29,188 bases of DNA from Streptomyces katrae (GCF_000966975.1 NZ_JZWV01000077.1:1-29188), one strand, 5' to 3'. Shown: positions 1 through 8,372, counted from the stretch's first letter. Numbers and translations are program-made. The notes: a model not told the origin generated them from the letters alone.

Positions 1-1
1 G

Positions 2-829
2 GCGGCGGCACGGGGCGGCTGGCACACCGTCGCCACCATGCGCGACACCTCCCGCTCCGACGCCCTGGTCAAGGCCGCCGCCGAAGCCGGCGTCACCGGT
101 CTCGTCCAGGTCAAGCGGCTCGACGTGACCGACGCGGACTCCGTCGCCGCCTGCGTGGCCGAGGTCGTCGCCGAACACGGCCACCTCGACGCCGTGGTGA
201 ACAACGCGGGCGCCGGCTTCGTCGGCACCGTCGAGCAGCACGGCATGGCGGAGGTGCGCTCCGTGATGGAGGTCAACTTCTTCGGCGTCGTCGAGCTCAC
301 CCGGGCCGCCCTCCCCCACCTGCGCGCCTCGGGCGGCCGGGTCATCACCGTCACCAGCGTCGGCGGCGTGGTCGGCCAGCCGTTCAACGAGTCCTACTGC
401 GCGGCCAAGTTCGCCGTCGAGGGCTTCATGGAATCCCTCGCACCGGTCGCCGCGGCCGCGGGAGTCCAGGTCTCCGTCGTGGAACCGGGCGCCGTCTCCA
501 GCGAGTTCGTCAACAACGTCGGACTCGACATCCCGGCCCTGCTCGCCCAGGCGGGCCCGTACGCCCCGCAGCTCCAGGGCTACATCGACCACGCCATGCG
601 GTCCTTCGGCAGCGACACCGCACAGACCCCGGAGCAGGCGGCGGCGCCGGTCGTCGAGGCCCTGACCGCCGAGAAGATGCCGTTCCGGATCCAGACCTCC
701 GACTGGGCGCGCACCTTCGTGGGCAGGAAGCTCACCGACCTGGACGGCTCCGCCGTCCAGACCGAGATGAGCGGCTGGCTCGGACAGTCCGCCGGCGCGG
801 ACGGCACGCCGGCCCGGACGGTCCGCTAG
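2..829 (+). CDS. Short-chain dehydrogenase/reductase, 5' end missing
   Basis: A classical SDR oxidoreductase that would use NAD(P)H on an unknown carbonyl or alcohol substrate in the cytosol. The frame is open to the left window edge, and the residues before the first ATG at 38 (GWHTVATMRD) read as the second strand of a Rossmann fold. The true start with its TGxxxGxG motif is therefore outside the window, and ATG 38 is not the start. Visible family motifs are NNAG (about 190-210), the serine in TVTSVGG (about 346-366), and the catalytic Tyr-x3-Lys in SYCAAK (about 391-410). The C-terminus appears complete. The TAG stop lies inside a CTAG shared with the stop of the converging gene. Substrate cannot be inferred. 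Confidence 0.9.
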   Translation, partial: AAARGGWHTVATMRDTSRSDALVKAAAEAGVTGLVQVKRLDVTDADSVAACVAEVVAEHGHLDAVVNNAGAGFVGTVEQHGMAEVRSVMEVNFFGVVELTRAALPHLRASGGRVITVTSVGGVVGQPFNESYCAAKFAVEGFMESLAPVAAAAGVQVSVVEPGAVSSEFVNNVGLDIPALLAQAGPYAPQLQGYIDHAMRSFGSDTAQTPEQAAAPVVEALTAEKMPFRIQTSDWARTFVGRKLTDLDGSAVQTEMSGWLGQSAGADGTPARTVR

Positions 830-1635
830 CTCAGGCCCGCCGCGGCCAGGAGGTAGGCCACCATCGGGTCGTAGAAGCGCGGGTCGCGGACGTGGTCGTC
901 CAGGGGGACCGCCACCTGGAGCGTGCCCTCCGCCTCCGCGAGGAACAGGGCGGGGTCGTTGCAGTCGGCGTAGCCCACCGCGTCCAGCCCCCGCTGCGCC
1001 GCGCACCCCGCCCAGCCGTGGTCGGCGACGACCAGGTCCGGCTGCGGGCGGCCGTCCGCCGTCAGGGCGTCCAGGATCGCCGCCATCGGGGCCGGGGAGT
1101 GGGTGTGCCACAGGGTCGCGCCCCGCTCCAGGACCGCGACGTCGGCGAACTGCCACACCGAGCCCTCGTCGGCGAAGAGCCCCGCCGGGATGCGGACGAT
1201 CTCGCAGCCCGCGGCGCGCAGCGCCTCGGCCGTGGCGCGGTGGACGTCCAGGAGCCCGCCCGGGTGCCCGGTGGCGAAGAGCACGCTCTGCCGGTCCAGG
1301 GCCGCCTTGCGCAGGCGGGCCGCCATCCGGTCGAGGCCCGCGACCGTCAGCTCCGGGTCGATGGTGTCCTGCCCGGTCCGGTGCGCCGGGTCGTCGACGA
1401 CGCCGACGCGCTCGGCCATCACGGCCAGCACGTCCTGCTCGTCCGCCCAGCGGTCGCCCAGTTCCAGGCCCAGCCAGTAGTGCCGGTCGCCGTTGGCGAG
1501 TTTGCGGTAGTGGGAGAGGTTGTTCTCGCGCGGGGTGGCCACCTGTCCGGCGATGCGCGTGCTCACCAGATGGTCGATGAGCTGCGCGCGGCTGGGGGTC
1601 TCTATGGGCTCTGTCGGGTTCGGCATGCGGTCCAT
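826..1635 (-). CDS. Conserved actinobacterial protein, often annotated as phosphatase
   Basis: A soluble protein of 269 residues (266 if ATG 1626 is used). I recognise the sequence type as one commonly labelled 'phosphatase' in Streptomyces. Visible conserved stretches are ENNLSHYRKLANGDRHYWLGLELGDRW near the N-terminus, ATGHPGGLLDVH in the middle and VVADHGWAG plus YADCNDPALFLAE towards the end. None is a catalytic signature I can assign, so the function is open. The minus-strand frame stays open up to about 2292, but that part is the antisense shadow of the TetR gene. Neither start has a strong ribosome site. The gene lies 68 bp downstream of the TetR gene in the same direction and may be co-transcribed with it. 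Confidence 0.75.
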   Translation of the reverse strand: MDRMPNPTEPIETPSRAQLIDHLVSTRIAGQVATPRENNLSHYRKLANGDRHYWLGLELGDRWADEQDVLAVMAERVGVVDDPAHRTGQDTIDPELTVAGLDRMAARLRKAALDRQSVLFATGHPGGLLDVHRATAEALRAAGCEIVRIPAGLFADEGSVWQFADVAVLERGATLWHTHSPAPMAAILDALTADGRPQPDLVVADHGWAGCAAQRGLDAVGYADCNDPALFLAEAEGTLQVAVPLDDHVRDPRFYDPMVAYLLAAAGLS

Positions 1636-1703
1636 TCTGCCGCCGCCCGGCCGGATCCGTCCGCTCCGCCAAGCCTCCCTCGAGCCCCTGCCCCAAGCCC
1701 ACT

Positions 1704-2282
1704 TCACCCCGACAGGGCCCCGAAGGCCCCGTGCGCGAGCCGGCGCAGCAGCGATTCCGTCGCCTCGCGGCCGAGCGCACCCAGGTGCGGGGTGGAGTTC
1801 AGCAGTCCGAAGACCGCGTGCACGGCGACCCGTACCTCCGCCTCCCCGACCTCGGGGTGCAGCTCGCGCACGACGGCCACCCACAGCTCGACGTACTGGC
1901 GCTGGAGCTGGCGCACGAGCTTGCGGTCCTCGTCCCGCAGCCGGTCGAGCTCCCGGTCGTGCAGGGTGATCAGCGCCCGGTCGTCCAGCGCGAAGTCGAT
2001 GTGTCCCTCGACGAGGGAGGCCAGCAGCGCCCCCGGGTCCCCGGCGACCTCCTCGACGCGGCGGCGCCCGCCCGTCAGCAGGCGTTCGCTGATCCCGACG
2101 AGCAGTTCGGCGAGCATCGCGTCCTTGCCGGCGAAGTGCCGGTAGAGGCCCGGACCGCTGATGCCGACCGCGGCCCCTATCTCGTCCACGCCCACGCCGT
2201 GGAAGCCGCGCTCCGCGAAAAGCCGAGCGGCCTCGCGGAGGATCTGCTCGCGGCGGGTCGGAGTGGCAGCTCTGGTGCTCAT
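1704..2282 (-). CDS. TetR/AcrR-family repressor, probable regulator of the acyl-CoA catabolic operon
   Basis: 192 residues, normal for the family. The N-terminal DNA-binding domain covers about residues 10-58: REQILREAARLFAERGF, then GVGVDEIGAAVGISGPGLYRHFAGKDAMLAELL, with the helix-turn-helix around DEIGAAVGISGPGLYRHF. The rest is a helical ligand-binding domain. The gene is divergent from the carboxylase operon at 2384-8245, with only about 100 bp between the starts, and two 16-bp palindromes lie there. The usual reading of this arrangement is that the protein represses itself and the divergent operon and is released by an acyl-CoA or other pathway intermediate; that is inference. ATG 2282 is used because the HTH begins at the normal distance from it. 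Confidence 0.92.
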   Translation of the reverse strand: MSTRAATPTRREQILREAARLFAERGFHGVGVDEIGAAVGISGPGLYRHFAGKDAMLAELLVGISERLLTGGRRRVEEVAGDPGALLASLVEGHIDFALDDRALITLHDRELDRLRDEDRKLVRQLQRQYVELWVAVVRELHPEVGEAEVRVAVHAVFGLLNSTPHLGALGREATESLLRRLAHGAFGALSG

Positions 2283-2305
2283 GGGAATCCATTCTAGACA
2301 GGGCG

Positions 2306-2321
2306 GTTAGCGCTCGTTAAC
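2306..2321. promoter_or_regulatory. TetR-type operator, copy 1
   Basis: GTTAGCGCTCGTTAAC is a 16-bp imperfect palindrome (GTTAnCGnnCGnTAAC, six of eight base pairs symmetric) just upstream of the TetR gene start. It matches copy 2 in 13 of 16 positions. It is the likely site for autorepression. Confidence 0.65.
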
Positions 2322-2336
2322 CTTTGACCCACACGC

Positions 2337-2352
2337 GTTAACGGTCATTAAC
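2337..2352. promoter_or_regulatory. TetR-type operator, copy 2
   Basis: GTTAACGGTCATTAAC is a second copy of the same 16-bp palindrome. Its start is 31 bp from copy 1, about three helical turns, so two repressor dimers would sit on the same face of the DNA. It ends 31 bp before the ATG of the carboxyltransferase gene. Confidence 0.65.
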
Positions 2353-2383
2353 ACAGCAGGTACCGAGCAAGGGAGCTCGACCG

Positions 2384-4000
2384 ATGCAGCAGGCACCAGT
2401 GCTGACGAGCGCCGCGGACCCGGCGTCCGAGGCCTGGCGGACCAATGAGGCCGCCCACCGCGAGCTCGCCGAGGGCCTGCGCGCCCGGCTGGACGCGGCC
2501 CGCCTCGGCGGCGGTGAGAAGGCCCGCGCCCGGCACACCGCGCGCGGCAAGCTCCTGCCCCGCGACCGCGTGGACACCCTCCTCGACCCCGGGTCCCCCT
2601 TCCTGGAGCTGGCCCCGCTGGCCGCCGAGGGGATGTACGGGGGCGCGGCGCCGGCGGCCGGCGTGATCGCGGGCATCGGCCGGGTCAGCGGCCGCGAGTG
2701 CGTGATCGTCGCGAACGACGCCACCGTCAAGGGCGGCACGTACTACCCGATGACGGTCAAGAAGCACCTGCGGGCGCAGGAGGTGGCGCTGGAGAACCGG
2801 CTCCCCTGCCTGTACCTGGTCGACTCCGGCGGCGCCTTCCTGCCCATGCAGGACGAGGTCTTCCCCGACCGGGAGCACTTCGGTCGGATCTTCTACAACC
2901 AGGCCCGCATGTCCGGCGCCGGCATCCCCCAGATCGCGGCCGTCCTCGGCTCCTGCACGGCGGGCGGCGCCTACGTCCCGGCGATGAGCGACGAGGCCGT
3001 CATCGTGCGCGGCCAGGGCACCATCTTCCTCGGCGGCCCGCCGCTGGTGAAGGCCGCCACCGGCGAGGTGGTCACGGCCGAGGAGCTCGGCGGCGGCGAG
3101 GTGCACTCGCGCACCTCCGGCGTCACCGACCACCTCGCGGAGGACGACGCGCACGCGCTGCGGATCGTCCGGAACATCGTGGCGACCCTGCCCGAGCGCG
3201 GGGCCCTGCCCTGGTCGGTCGAACCGGCCGAGGAGCCGAAGGTGGACCCGTACGGGCTCTACGGCGCGGTCCCCGTCGACTCCCGCACCCCCTACGACGC
3301 CCGCGAGATCATCGCCCGGGTCGTGGACGGCTCCCGCTTCCAGGAGTTCAAGGCGGAGTTCGGGCAGACCCTGGTGACGGGCTTCGCCCGGATCCACGGC
3401 CACCCGGTCGGCATCATCGCCAACAACGGCATCCTCTTCTCCGAGTCCGCGCAGAAGGGCGCCCACTTCATCGAGCTGTGCGACCAGCGCGGCATCCCGC
3501 TCCTCTTCCTGCAGAACATCTCCGGCTTCATGGTCGGCCGCGACTACGAGGCGGGCGGCATCGCCAAGCACGGCGCGAAGATGGTCACGGCCGTGGCCTG
3601 CGCCCGGGTCCCGAAGCTCACGGTCGTCGTCGGCGGCTCGTACGGCGCGGGCAACTACTCGATGTGCGGGCGGGCGTACTCGCCGCGCTTCCTGTGGATG
3701 TGGCCCAACGCCAAGATCTCCGTGATGGGCGGCGAGCAGGCCGCCTCCGTCCTGGCCACGGTCAAGCGCGACCAGATCGAGGGCGCGGGCCAGGAGTGGC
3801 CCGCCGAGGACGAGGAGGCCTTCAAGGCCCCGGTCCGCGCGCAGTACGAGGAGCAGGGCAACGCCTACTACGCCACCGCCCGGCTGTGGGACGACGGGGT
3901 CATCGACCCCCTGGAGACCCGGCAGGTGCTGGGGCTGGCCCTGACCGCGTGCGCGAACGCCCCGCTCGGCGAGCGCGGCTACGGCATCTTCCGCATGTGA
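2384..4000 (+). CDS. accD1: Acyl-CoA carboxylase beta subunit (carboxyltransferase), probable methylcrotonyl-CoA carboxylase
   Basis: 538 residues, the usual length for acyl-CoA carboxylase beta chains. It would transfer CO2 from carboxybiotin on the alpha subunit to 3-methylcrotonyl-CoA in leucine breakdown. Visible motifs include [49 protein letters not shown] and [17 protein letters not shown], followed by [16 protein letters not shown], a stretch typical of methylcrotonyl-type rather than propionyl-type subunits. AAGGGAG at 2369-2375 is the ribosome site for ATG 2384. It is the first gene of an operon with the biotin subunit, HMG-CoA lyase and an acyl-CoA dehydrogenase, which supports the leucine assignment. 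The symbol follows mycobacterial usage. No separate hydratase gene for the next step is present in the operon. Confidence 0.93.
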   Translation: MQQAPVLTSAADPASEAWRTNEAAHRELAEGLRARLDAARLGGGEKARARHTARGKLLPRDRVDTLLDPGSPFLELAPLAAEGMYGGAAPAAGVIAGIGRVSGRECVIVANDATVKGGTYYPMTVKKHLRAQEVALENRLPCLYLVDSGGAFLPMQDEVFPDREHFGRIFYNQARMSGAGIPQIAAVLGSCTAGGAYVPAMSDEAVIVRGQGTIFLGGPPLVKAATGEVVTAEELGGGEVHSRTSGVTDHLAEDDAHALRIVRNIVATLPERGALPWSVEPAEEPKVDPYGLYGAVPVDSRTPYDAREIIARVVDGSRFQEFKAEFGQTLVTGFARIHGHPVGIIANNGILFSESAQKGAHFIELCDQRGIPLLFLQNISGFMVGRDYEAGGIAKHGAKMVTAVACARVPKLTVVVGGSYGAGNYSMCGRAYSPRFLWMWPNAKISVMGGEQAASVLATVKRDQIEGAGQEWPAEDEEAFKAPVRAQYEEQGNAYYATARLWDDGVIDPLETRQVLGLALTACANAPLGERGYGIFRM

Positions 4001-4030
4001 CCCGTGACTTGTGACGTGAGGACCTCACTG

Positions 4031-6145
4031 ATGTTCAGCACTGTTCTGGTGGCGAACCGGGGCGAGATCGCCGTACGGGTCATCCGCACCCTGCGGGAGC
4101 TCGGGATCCGGTCCGTGGCCGTCTTCAGCGACGCCGACGCGGACGCCCGGCACGTACGGGAGGCCGACACGGCCGTCCGGATCGGCCCGGCGGCGGCCGC
4201 CGAGAGCTACCTGTCGGTCGAGAAGCTGCTCGATGCGGCCCGGCGGACGGGGGCCGAGGCGGTCCACCCCGGGTACGGCTTCCTCGCGGAGAACGCGGCC
4301 TTCGCGGCCGCCTGCGCGGAGGCGGGGCTGGCCTTCATCGGCCCGCCCGCCTCGGCGATCTCCCTGATGGGCGACAAGATCCGGGCCAAGGAGACCGTGA
4401 AGGCCGCCGGGGTGCCGGTGGTGCCCGGGTCCTCCGGTAGCGGGCTGTCGGACGCCGAACTGGTCGAGGCCGCCGAGAAGATCGGCATGCCGGTGCTGCT
4501 GAAGCCCTCGGCGGGCGGCGGCGGCAAGGGCATGCGGCTGGTCCGGGACGGGGCCCTGCTCGCGGAGGAGATCGCGGCGGCCCGGCGCGAGGCGCGCTCC
4601 TCCTTCGGGGACGACACCCTGCTGGTGGAGCGCTGGGTGGACCGGCCTCGGCACATCGAGATCCAGGTGCTGGCCGACGCCCACGGCAACGTGGTGCACC
4701 TGGGCGAGCGCGAGTGCTCGCTCCAGCGGCGCCACCAGAAGGTCATCGAGGAGGCCCCGTCGGTCCTGCTGACCCCGGAGATCCGGGCGGCGATGGGCGC
4801 GGCGGCGGTGGAGGCGGCGCGTTCCTGCGGGTACGTCGGCGCGGGCACGGTCGAGTTCATCGTGCCGGGCGGCGACCCGTCCTCGTACTACTTCATGGAG
4901 ATGAACACCCGCCTCCAGGTGGAGCACCCGGTCACGGAGCTGATCACCGGGCTCGATCTGGTGGAGCAGCAGCTGCGGGTGGCCGCGGGGGCGGAACTGG
5001 GCTTCGGGCAGGAGGACGTCCGGCTGACCGGGCACGCGATCGAGGCCCGCGTCTGCGCGGAGGACCCGGCGCGCGGGTTCCTGCCGTCCGGCGGCACGGT
5101 GCTGGCGCTGTCGGAGCCGTCGGGCGGTGCGGTGCGGACGGACTCCGGGCTGGTGGCCGGGGTGGACACGGGGTCGACGTACGACCCGATGCTGTCGAAG
5201 GTGATCGTCCACGGCCCCGACCGGGAGACGGCCCTGCGGATGCTGCGCGGGGCCCTCGCGGACACGGTGATCCTGGGCGTCCAGACCAATGCCGGGTTCC
5301 TGCGGAGGCTGCTGGCCCACCCGGACGTGGTGTCCGGCAACCTGGACACGGGCCTGGTGGAGCGGGACCTGCCGTCCCTCCTCCCGGAGGGCGTCCCGGC
5401 CGAGGTCTACGCCGCCGCCGCACTGCTGACCCAGGCCGCTGGGAAGGGCCCCCAGGCGGTGGCCGGCGCCTGGGCGGACCCGTTCTCCGCCGCCAACGGC
5501 TGGCGCCTCGGCGGCACCCCGGCCTGGACGGTCCACCACTTCCGCCTCCCGGGCCAGGACCCGGTCACGGTCCGTACCCGCCGGCGGGGCACCGAGCAGG
5601 AGATCCTCCTCGACGCGCCCGCAGCCGACAGCGGCGCCGCACCGAACTCAGCCTCGCCTGGGGGTACCCCCGGACGGAGTCTGGGGGAGATTGAGGCGCG
5701 GGGTCTGGGGCAGAGCCCCAGGAAGACGGCCCGCGGCCGGATCATCGGCCTCGGCCACGACACCGTGACCCTCGAACTGGACGGCGTCACGCACCGGTTC
5801 AGCCACGCCACCTCCCCGGAGGGGACCTGGCTCGGGCGCGACGGCGACTCCTGGCACCTCCACCACCACGACCCCGTCACGGCGAAGGGCGCGGCCAGCG
5901 CCGGGGCCGACACCCTCGCCGCCCCCATGCCCGGCACCGTCACCGTCGTCAAGGTGGCCGTCGGGGAAAAGGTGGCGGCCGGGCAGAGCCTGCTGGTGGT
6001 CGAGGCGATGAAGATGGAGCACGTCATCTCCGCCCCGCACGCCGGTACCGTCACCGAACTCGACGTCACCCCCGGTACGACGGTGGCCATGGACCAGGTC
6101 CTGGCCGTCGTCACCCCCGACGAGGAAACGGAGGCGGACGCGTGA
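4031..6145 (+). CDS. accA1: Acyl-CoA carboxylase alpha subunit (biotin carboxylase plus biotin carrier)
   Basis: 704 residues. The biotin carboxylase part starts at MFSTVLVANRGEIAVRV. The ATP-grasp glycine loop GGGGKGM lies near residues 160-166 and EMNTRLQVEHP near 289-299. The biotinyl domain is at the C-terminus, with AMKMEH and the biotinylated lysine near residue 661. It carboxylates biotin and hands it to the beta subunit encoded immediately upstream. ATG 4031 is preferred over GTG 4004 because GAGGA at 4017-4021 precedes it and the N-terminus then matches the family. The odd feature is a hairpin-rich element at 5650-5721, read in frame as about 24 residues rich in Gly, Ser and Pro in the linker before the biotinyl domain. 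The stop overlaps the next gene by GTGA. Confidence 0.94.
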   Translation: MFSTVLVANRGEIAVRVIRTLRELGIRSVAVFSDADADARHVREADTAVRIGPAAAAESYLSVEKLLDAARRTGAEAVHPGYGFLAENAAFAAACAEAGLAFIGPPASAISLMGDKIRAKETVKAAGVPVVPGSSGSGLSDAELVEAAEKIGMPVLLKPSAGGGGKGMRLVRDGALLAEEIAAARREARSSFGDDTLLVERWVDRPRHIEIQVLADAHGNVVHLGERECSLQRRHQKVIEEAPSVLLTPEIRAAMGAAAVEAARSCGYVGAGTVEFIVPGGDPSSYYFMEMNTRLQVEHPVTELITGLDLVEQQLRVAAGAELGFGQEDVRLTGHAIEARVCAEDPARGFLPSGGTVLALSEPSGGAVRTDSGLVAGVDTGSTYDPMLSKVIVHGPDRETALRMLRGALADTVILGVQTNAGFLRRLLAHPDVVSGNLDTGLVERDLPSLLPEGVPAEVYAAAALLTQAAGKGPQAVAGAWADPFSAANGWRLGGTPAWTVHHFRLPGQDPVTVRTRRRGTEQEILLDAPAADSGAAPNSASPGGTPGRSLGEIEARGLGQSPRKTARGRIIGLGHDTVTLELDGVTHRFSHATSPEGTWLGRDGDSWHLHHHDPVTAKGAASAGADTLAAPMPGTVTVVKVAVGEKVAAGQSLLVVEAMKMEHVISAPHAGTVTELDVTPGTTVAMDQVLAVVTPDEETEADA
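5650..5721. repeat. Intergenic-type palindromic element inside the biotin subunit gene
   Basis: Three stacked inverted repeats: GGGGGTACCCCC at 5660-5671; CCCCC and GGGGG arms with inner GAC/GTC pairing across 5667-5687; and CTGGGGC-AGA-GCCCCAG at 5705-5721, a perfect 7-bp stem. The wording (TTGAGGCGCGGGGTCTGGGGCAGAGCCCC, given here in parts: TTGAGGCGCGGGG then CTGGGGCAGAGCCCC) resembles a hairpin element I associate with Streptomyces intergenic regions. Its length keeps the reading frame open and the protein continues normally after it. The family resemblance is from memory and was not searched. Confidence 0.65.
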
Positions 6146-7077
6146 ACGGGCTCCCCATGACCGTCCCGTCGGCCACCGGCCTCCCGCCCCGGGTGCGGAT
6201 CCACGAGGTCGGTGCCCGCGACGGGCTGCAGAACGAGAAGACGGCCGTCCCCACCGAGGTGAAGGCCGAGTTCATCCACCGGCTGGCCGCCGCCGGCCTG
6301 ACCACCGTCGAGGCGACCAGCTTCGTCCACCCCAAGTGGGTGCCCCAGCTGGCGGACGCCGAGCAGCTCTTCCCCCTGCTCTCCGACGTTCCGGCGGAAC
6401 TGCCCGTCCTGGTGCCCAACGAGCGCGGCCTCGACCGCGCGCTGGCCCTCGGGGCCACCCGGATCGCGGTGTTCGGCTCGGCCACCGAGACCTTCGCCGC
6501 GCGCAACCTGAACCGTACGGTCGCCGAGTCCCTCGCCATGTTCGAGCCCGTCGTGGCCCGGGCCAAGGCGGCCGGGGCGCACGTGCGCGGTTATCTGTCC
6601 ATGTGCTTCGGCGACCCCTGGGAGGGCGCGGTCCCGGTCCCCCAGGTGGTCCGCACCGCCAAGGCCCTGCTGGACCTGGGCTGCGACGAGCTCAGCCTCG
6701 GCGACACGATCGGCGTCGCCACCCCCGGCCACGTCCAGGCGCTGCTCGGCGAGCTGAACGCGGCCGGCGTGGCCACCGGCCGGATCGGCGTGCACTTCCA
6801 CGACACCTACGGCCAGGCCCTCTCCAACACCCTCGCCGCGCTCCAGCACGGCGTGACCACGGTCGACGCCTCCGCCGGCGGCCTCGGCGGCTGCCCGTAC
6901 GCGAAGAGCGCCACCGGGAACCTGGCCACCGAGGACCTGGTGTGGATGCTCGACGGCCTCGGCATCGAGACCGGGGTCGACCTGGCCGCCCTCACCGCCA
7001 CGAGCGTGTGGATGGCCGAACGGCTGGGCCGGCCCAGCCCCTCCCGTACCGTCCGCGCCCTCTCCCACAAGGAGTAA
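6142..7077 (+). CDS. hmgL: Hydroxymethylglutaryl-CoA lyase
   Basis: 311 residues, an HMGL-like TIM-barrel enzyme that splits HMG-CoA into acetoacetate and acetyl-CoA, the last step of leucine catabolism. Visible motifs are RIHEVGARDGLQNEK near the N-terminus (metal-binding Asp and substrate residues), TSFVHPKWVPQLADAE, SLGDTIGVATP, GVHFHDTYGQAL (metal-binding His-x-His) and the catalytic-cysteine loop GLGGCPYAKSATGN. GTG 6142 overlaps the upstream stop by 4 bp and has GGAGG at 6130-6134; ATG 6157 is the alternative. Tight coupling to the biotin subunit gene indicates translation from the same message. Confidence 0.94.
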   Translation: MNGLPMTVPSATGLPPRVRIHEVGARDGLQNEKTAVPTEVKAEFIHRLAAAGLTTVEATSFVHPKWVPQLADAEQLFPLLSDVPAELPVLVPNERGLDRALALGATRIAVFGSATETFAARNLNRTVAESLAMFEPVVARAKAAGAHVRGYLSMCFGDPWEGAVPVPQVVRTAKALLDLGCDELSLGDTIGVATPGHVQALLGELNAAGVATGRIGVHFHDTYGQALSNTLAALQHGVTTVDASAGGLGGCPYAKSATGNLATEDLVWMLDGLGIETGVDLAALTATSVWMAERLGRPSPSRTVRALSHKE

Positions 7078-7084
7078 CGAAGCC

Positions 7085-8245
7085 ATGCCCCTCGACCACC
7101 GGCTCACCCCCGAGCACGAGGAACTCCGCCGTACCGTCGAGGCGTTCGCGCACGACGTGGTGGCGCCCAAGATCGGCGACCTGTACGAGCGCCACGAGTT
7201 CCCGTACGAGATCGTCCGCGAGATGGGCCGCATGGGCCTGTTCGGCCTGCCCTTCCCGGAGGAGTACGGCGGCATGGGCGGCGACTACCTCGCGCTCGGC
7301 ATCGCCCTGGAGGAGCTGGCCCGCGTCGACTCCTCCGTCGCCATCACCCTGGAGGCGGGCGTCTCGCTCGGCGCCATGCCCATCTACCTCTTCGGTACCG
7401 AGGAGCAGAAGCGGGAGTGGCTGCCGAAGCTGTGCGCGGGCGAGGTGCTCGGCGCGTTCGGCCTGACCGAGCCCGGCGCGGGCAGCGACGCGGGCGGCAC
7501 CCGTACGACGGCCGTCCGCGACGGCGACGAATGGGTGATCAACGGCTCCAAGTGCTTCATCACCAACTCCGGTACGGACATCACCGGTCTGGTCACGGTC
7601 ACCGCGGTCACCGGCCGCAAGGCGGACGGCCGCCCGGAGATCTCCTCGATCATCGTCCCGTCCGGCACCCCCGGCTTCACGGTGGCGGCCCCGTACTCCA
7701 AGGTCGGCTGGAACTCCTCGGACACCCGTGAGCTGTCCTTCGACGAGGTCCGGGTCCCGGTCGCCAACCTGGTGGGCCAGGAGGGCCGCGGCTACGCCCA
7801 GTTCCTGCGGATCCTCGACGAGGGCCGGATCGCCATCGCGGCGCTGGCCACCGGTCTGGCGCAGGGCTGTGTGGACGAGTCGGTGAAGTACGCCAAGGAG
7901 CGGCAGGCCTTCGGCAAGCCGATCGGCGACAACCAGGCCATCCAGTTCAAGCTGGCCGACATGGAGATGCGCGCCCACATGGCCCGCCTGGGCTGGCGCG
8001 ACGCGGCCTCGCGGCTGGTGGCGGGCGAGCCGTTCAAGAAGGAGGCGGCGATCGCGAAGCTGTACTCCTCCACCGTCGCCGTCGACAACGCCCGCGACGC
8101 CACGCAGATCCACGGCGGCTACGGGTTCATGAACGAGTACCCGGTGGCCCGTATGTGGCGGGACTCGAAGATCCTGGAGATCGGCGAGGGCACGAGCGAG
8201 GTCCAGCGGATGCTCATCGCCCGCGAACTGGGCTTCGCCGGCTGA
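7085..8245 (+). CDS. acdH: Acyl-CoA dehydrogenase of branched-chain acyl-CoA catabolism
   Basis: 386 residues, a typical FAD-dependent acyl-CoA dehydrogenase that oxidises acyl-CoA to enoyl-CoA and passes electrons to electron-transfer flavoprotein. Visible motifs are FGLTEPGAGSDAGG (FAD/substrate), CFITNSG, the QIHGGYGFMNEYP loop and EIGEGTSEVQRMLIARELG at the end. The glutamate in GEGTSE occupies the classical MCAD-type catalytic-base position, whereas canonical isovaleryl-CoA dehydrogenases place the base elsewhere; the enzyme may therefore accept several short branched acyl-CoAs. AAGGAG lies about 10 nt before ATG 7085, and the gap to the lyase gene is 7 nt. It is the last gene before a strong terminator. 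The symbol follows the Streptomyces acdH literature as I remember it. Confidence 0.92.
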   Translation: MPLDHRLTPEHEELRRTVEAFAHDVVAPKIGDLYERHEFPYEIVREMGRMGLFGLPFPEEYGGMGGDYLALGIALEELARVDSSVAITLEAGVSLGAMPIYLFGTEEQKREWLPKLCAGEVLGAFGLTEPGAGSDAGGTRTTAVRDGDEWVINGSKCFITNSGTDITGLVTVTAVTGRKADGRPEISSIIVPSGTPGFTVAAPYSKVGWNSSDTRELSFDEVRVPVANLVGQEGRGYAQFLRILDEGRIAIAALATGLAQGCVDESVKYAKERQAFGKPIGDNQAIQFKLADMEMRAHMARLGWRDAASRLVAGEPFKKEAAIAKLYSSTVAVDNARDATQIHGGYGFMNEYPVARMWRDSKILEIGEGTSEVQRMLIARELGFAG

Positions 8246-8283
8246 TCCCGGCCCCGCACCGCACCGTCCCGCCCCGATCCACA

Positions 8284-8316
8284 CGAACGGCCCGCGCCCC
8301 CGGCGCGGGCCGTTCG
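8284..8316 (+). terminator. Intrinsic-type terminator of the acyl-CoA catabolic operon
   Basis: A perfect 15-bp stem (CGAACGGCCCGCGCC and its complement) closed by CCC, 39 bp after the acdH stop. There is no clear T-run, as is common in high-GC actinomycetes. Confidence 0.85.
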
Positions 8317-8342
8317 CGCGTCGTGCGCCCGTGCGCCCCGGA

Positions 8343-8361
8343 TGAAGTTAGGCCCCCCTTA
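8343..8361. promoter_or_regulatory. Degenerate second iron box upstream of desE
   Basis: The segment shares GTTAGGC and a CCT right half with the iron-box consensus, about 13 of 19 positions. It lies exactly 30 bp upstream of the good box. It could be a secondary DmdR site or chance. Confidence 0.3.
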
Positions 8362-8372
8362 CCGCTTTCGGC

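Noticed and set aside
1636..2292. Minus-strand frame continuous with the phosphatase-like gene, giving a 488-residue protein
   Set aside because: The extra part is Arg/Gly/Pro-rich and lies over the well-supported TetR gene in another frame; it is a high-GC shadow, not a fusion.
5407..7275. 622-codon minus-strand frame across the biotin subunit, lyase and dehydrogenase genes
   Set aside because: An antisense shadow spanning three well-supported genes.
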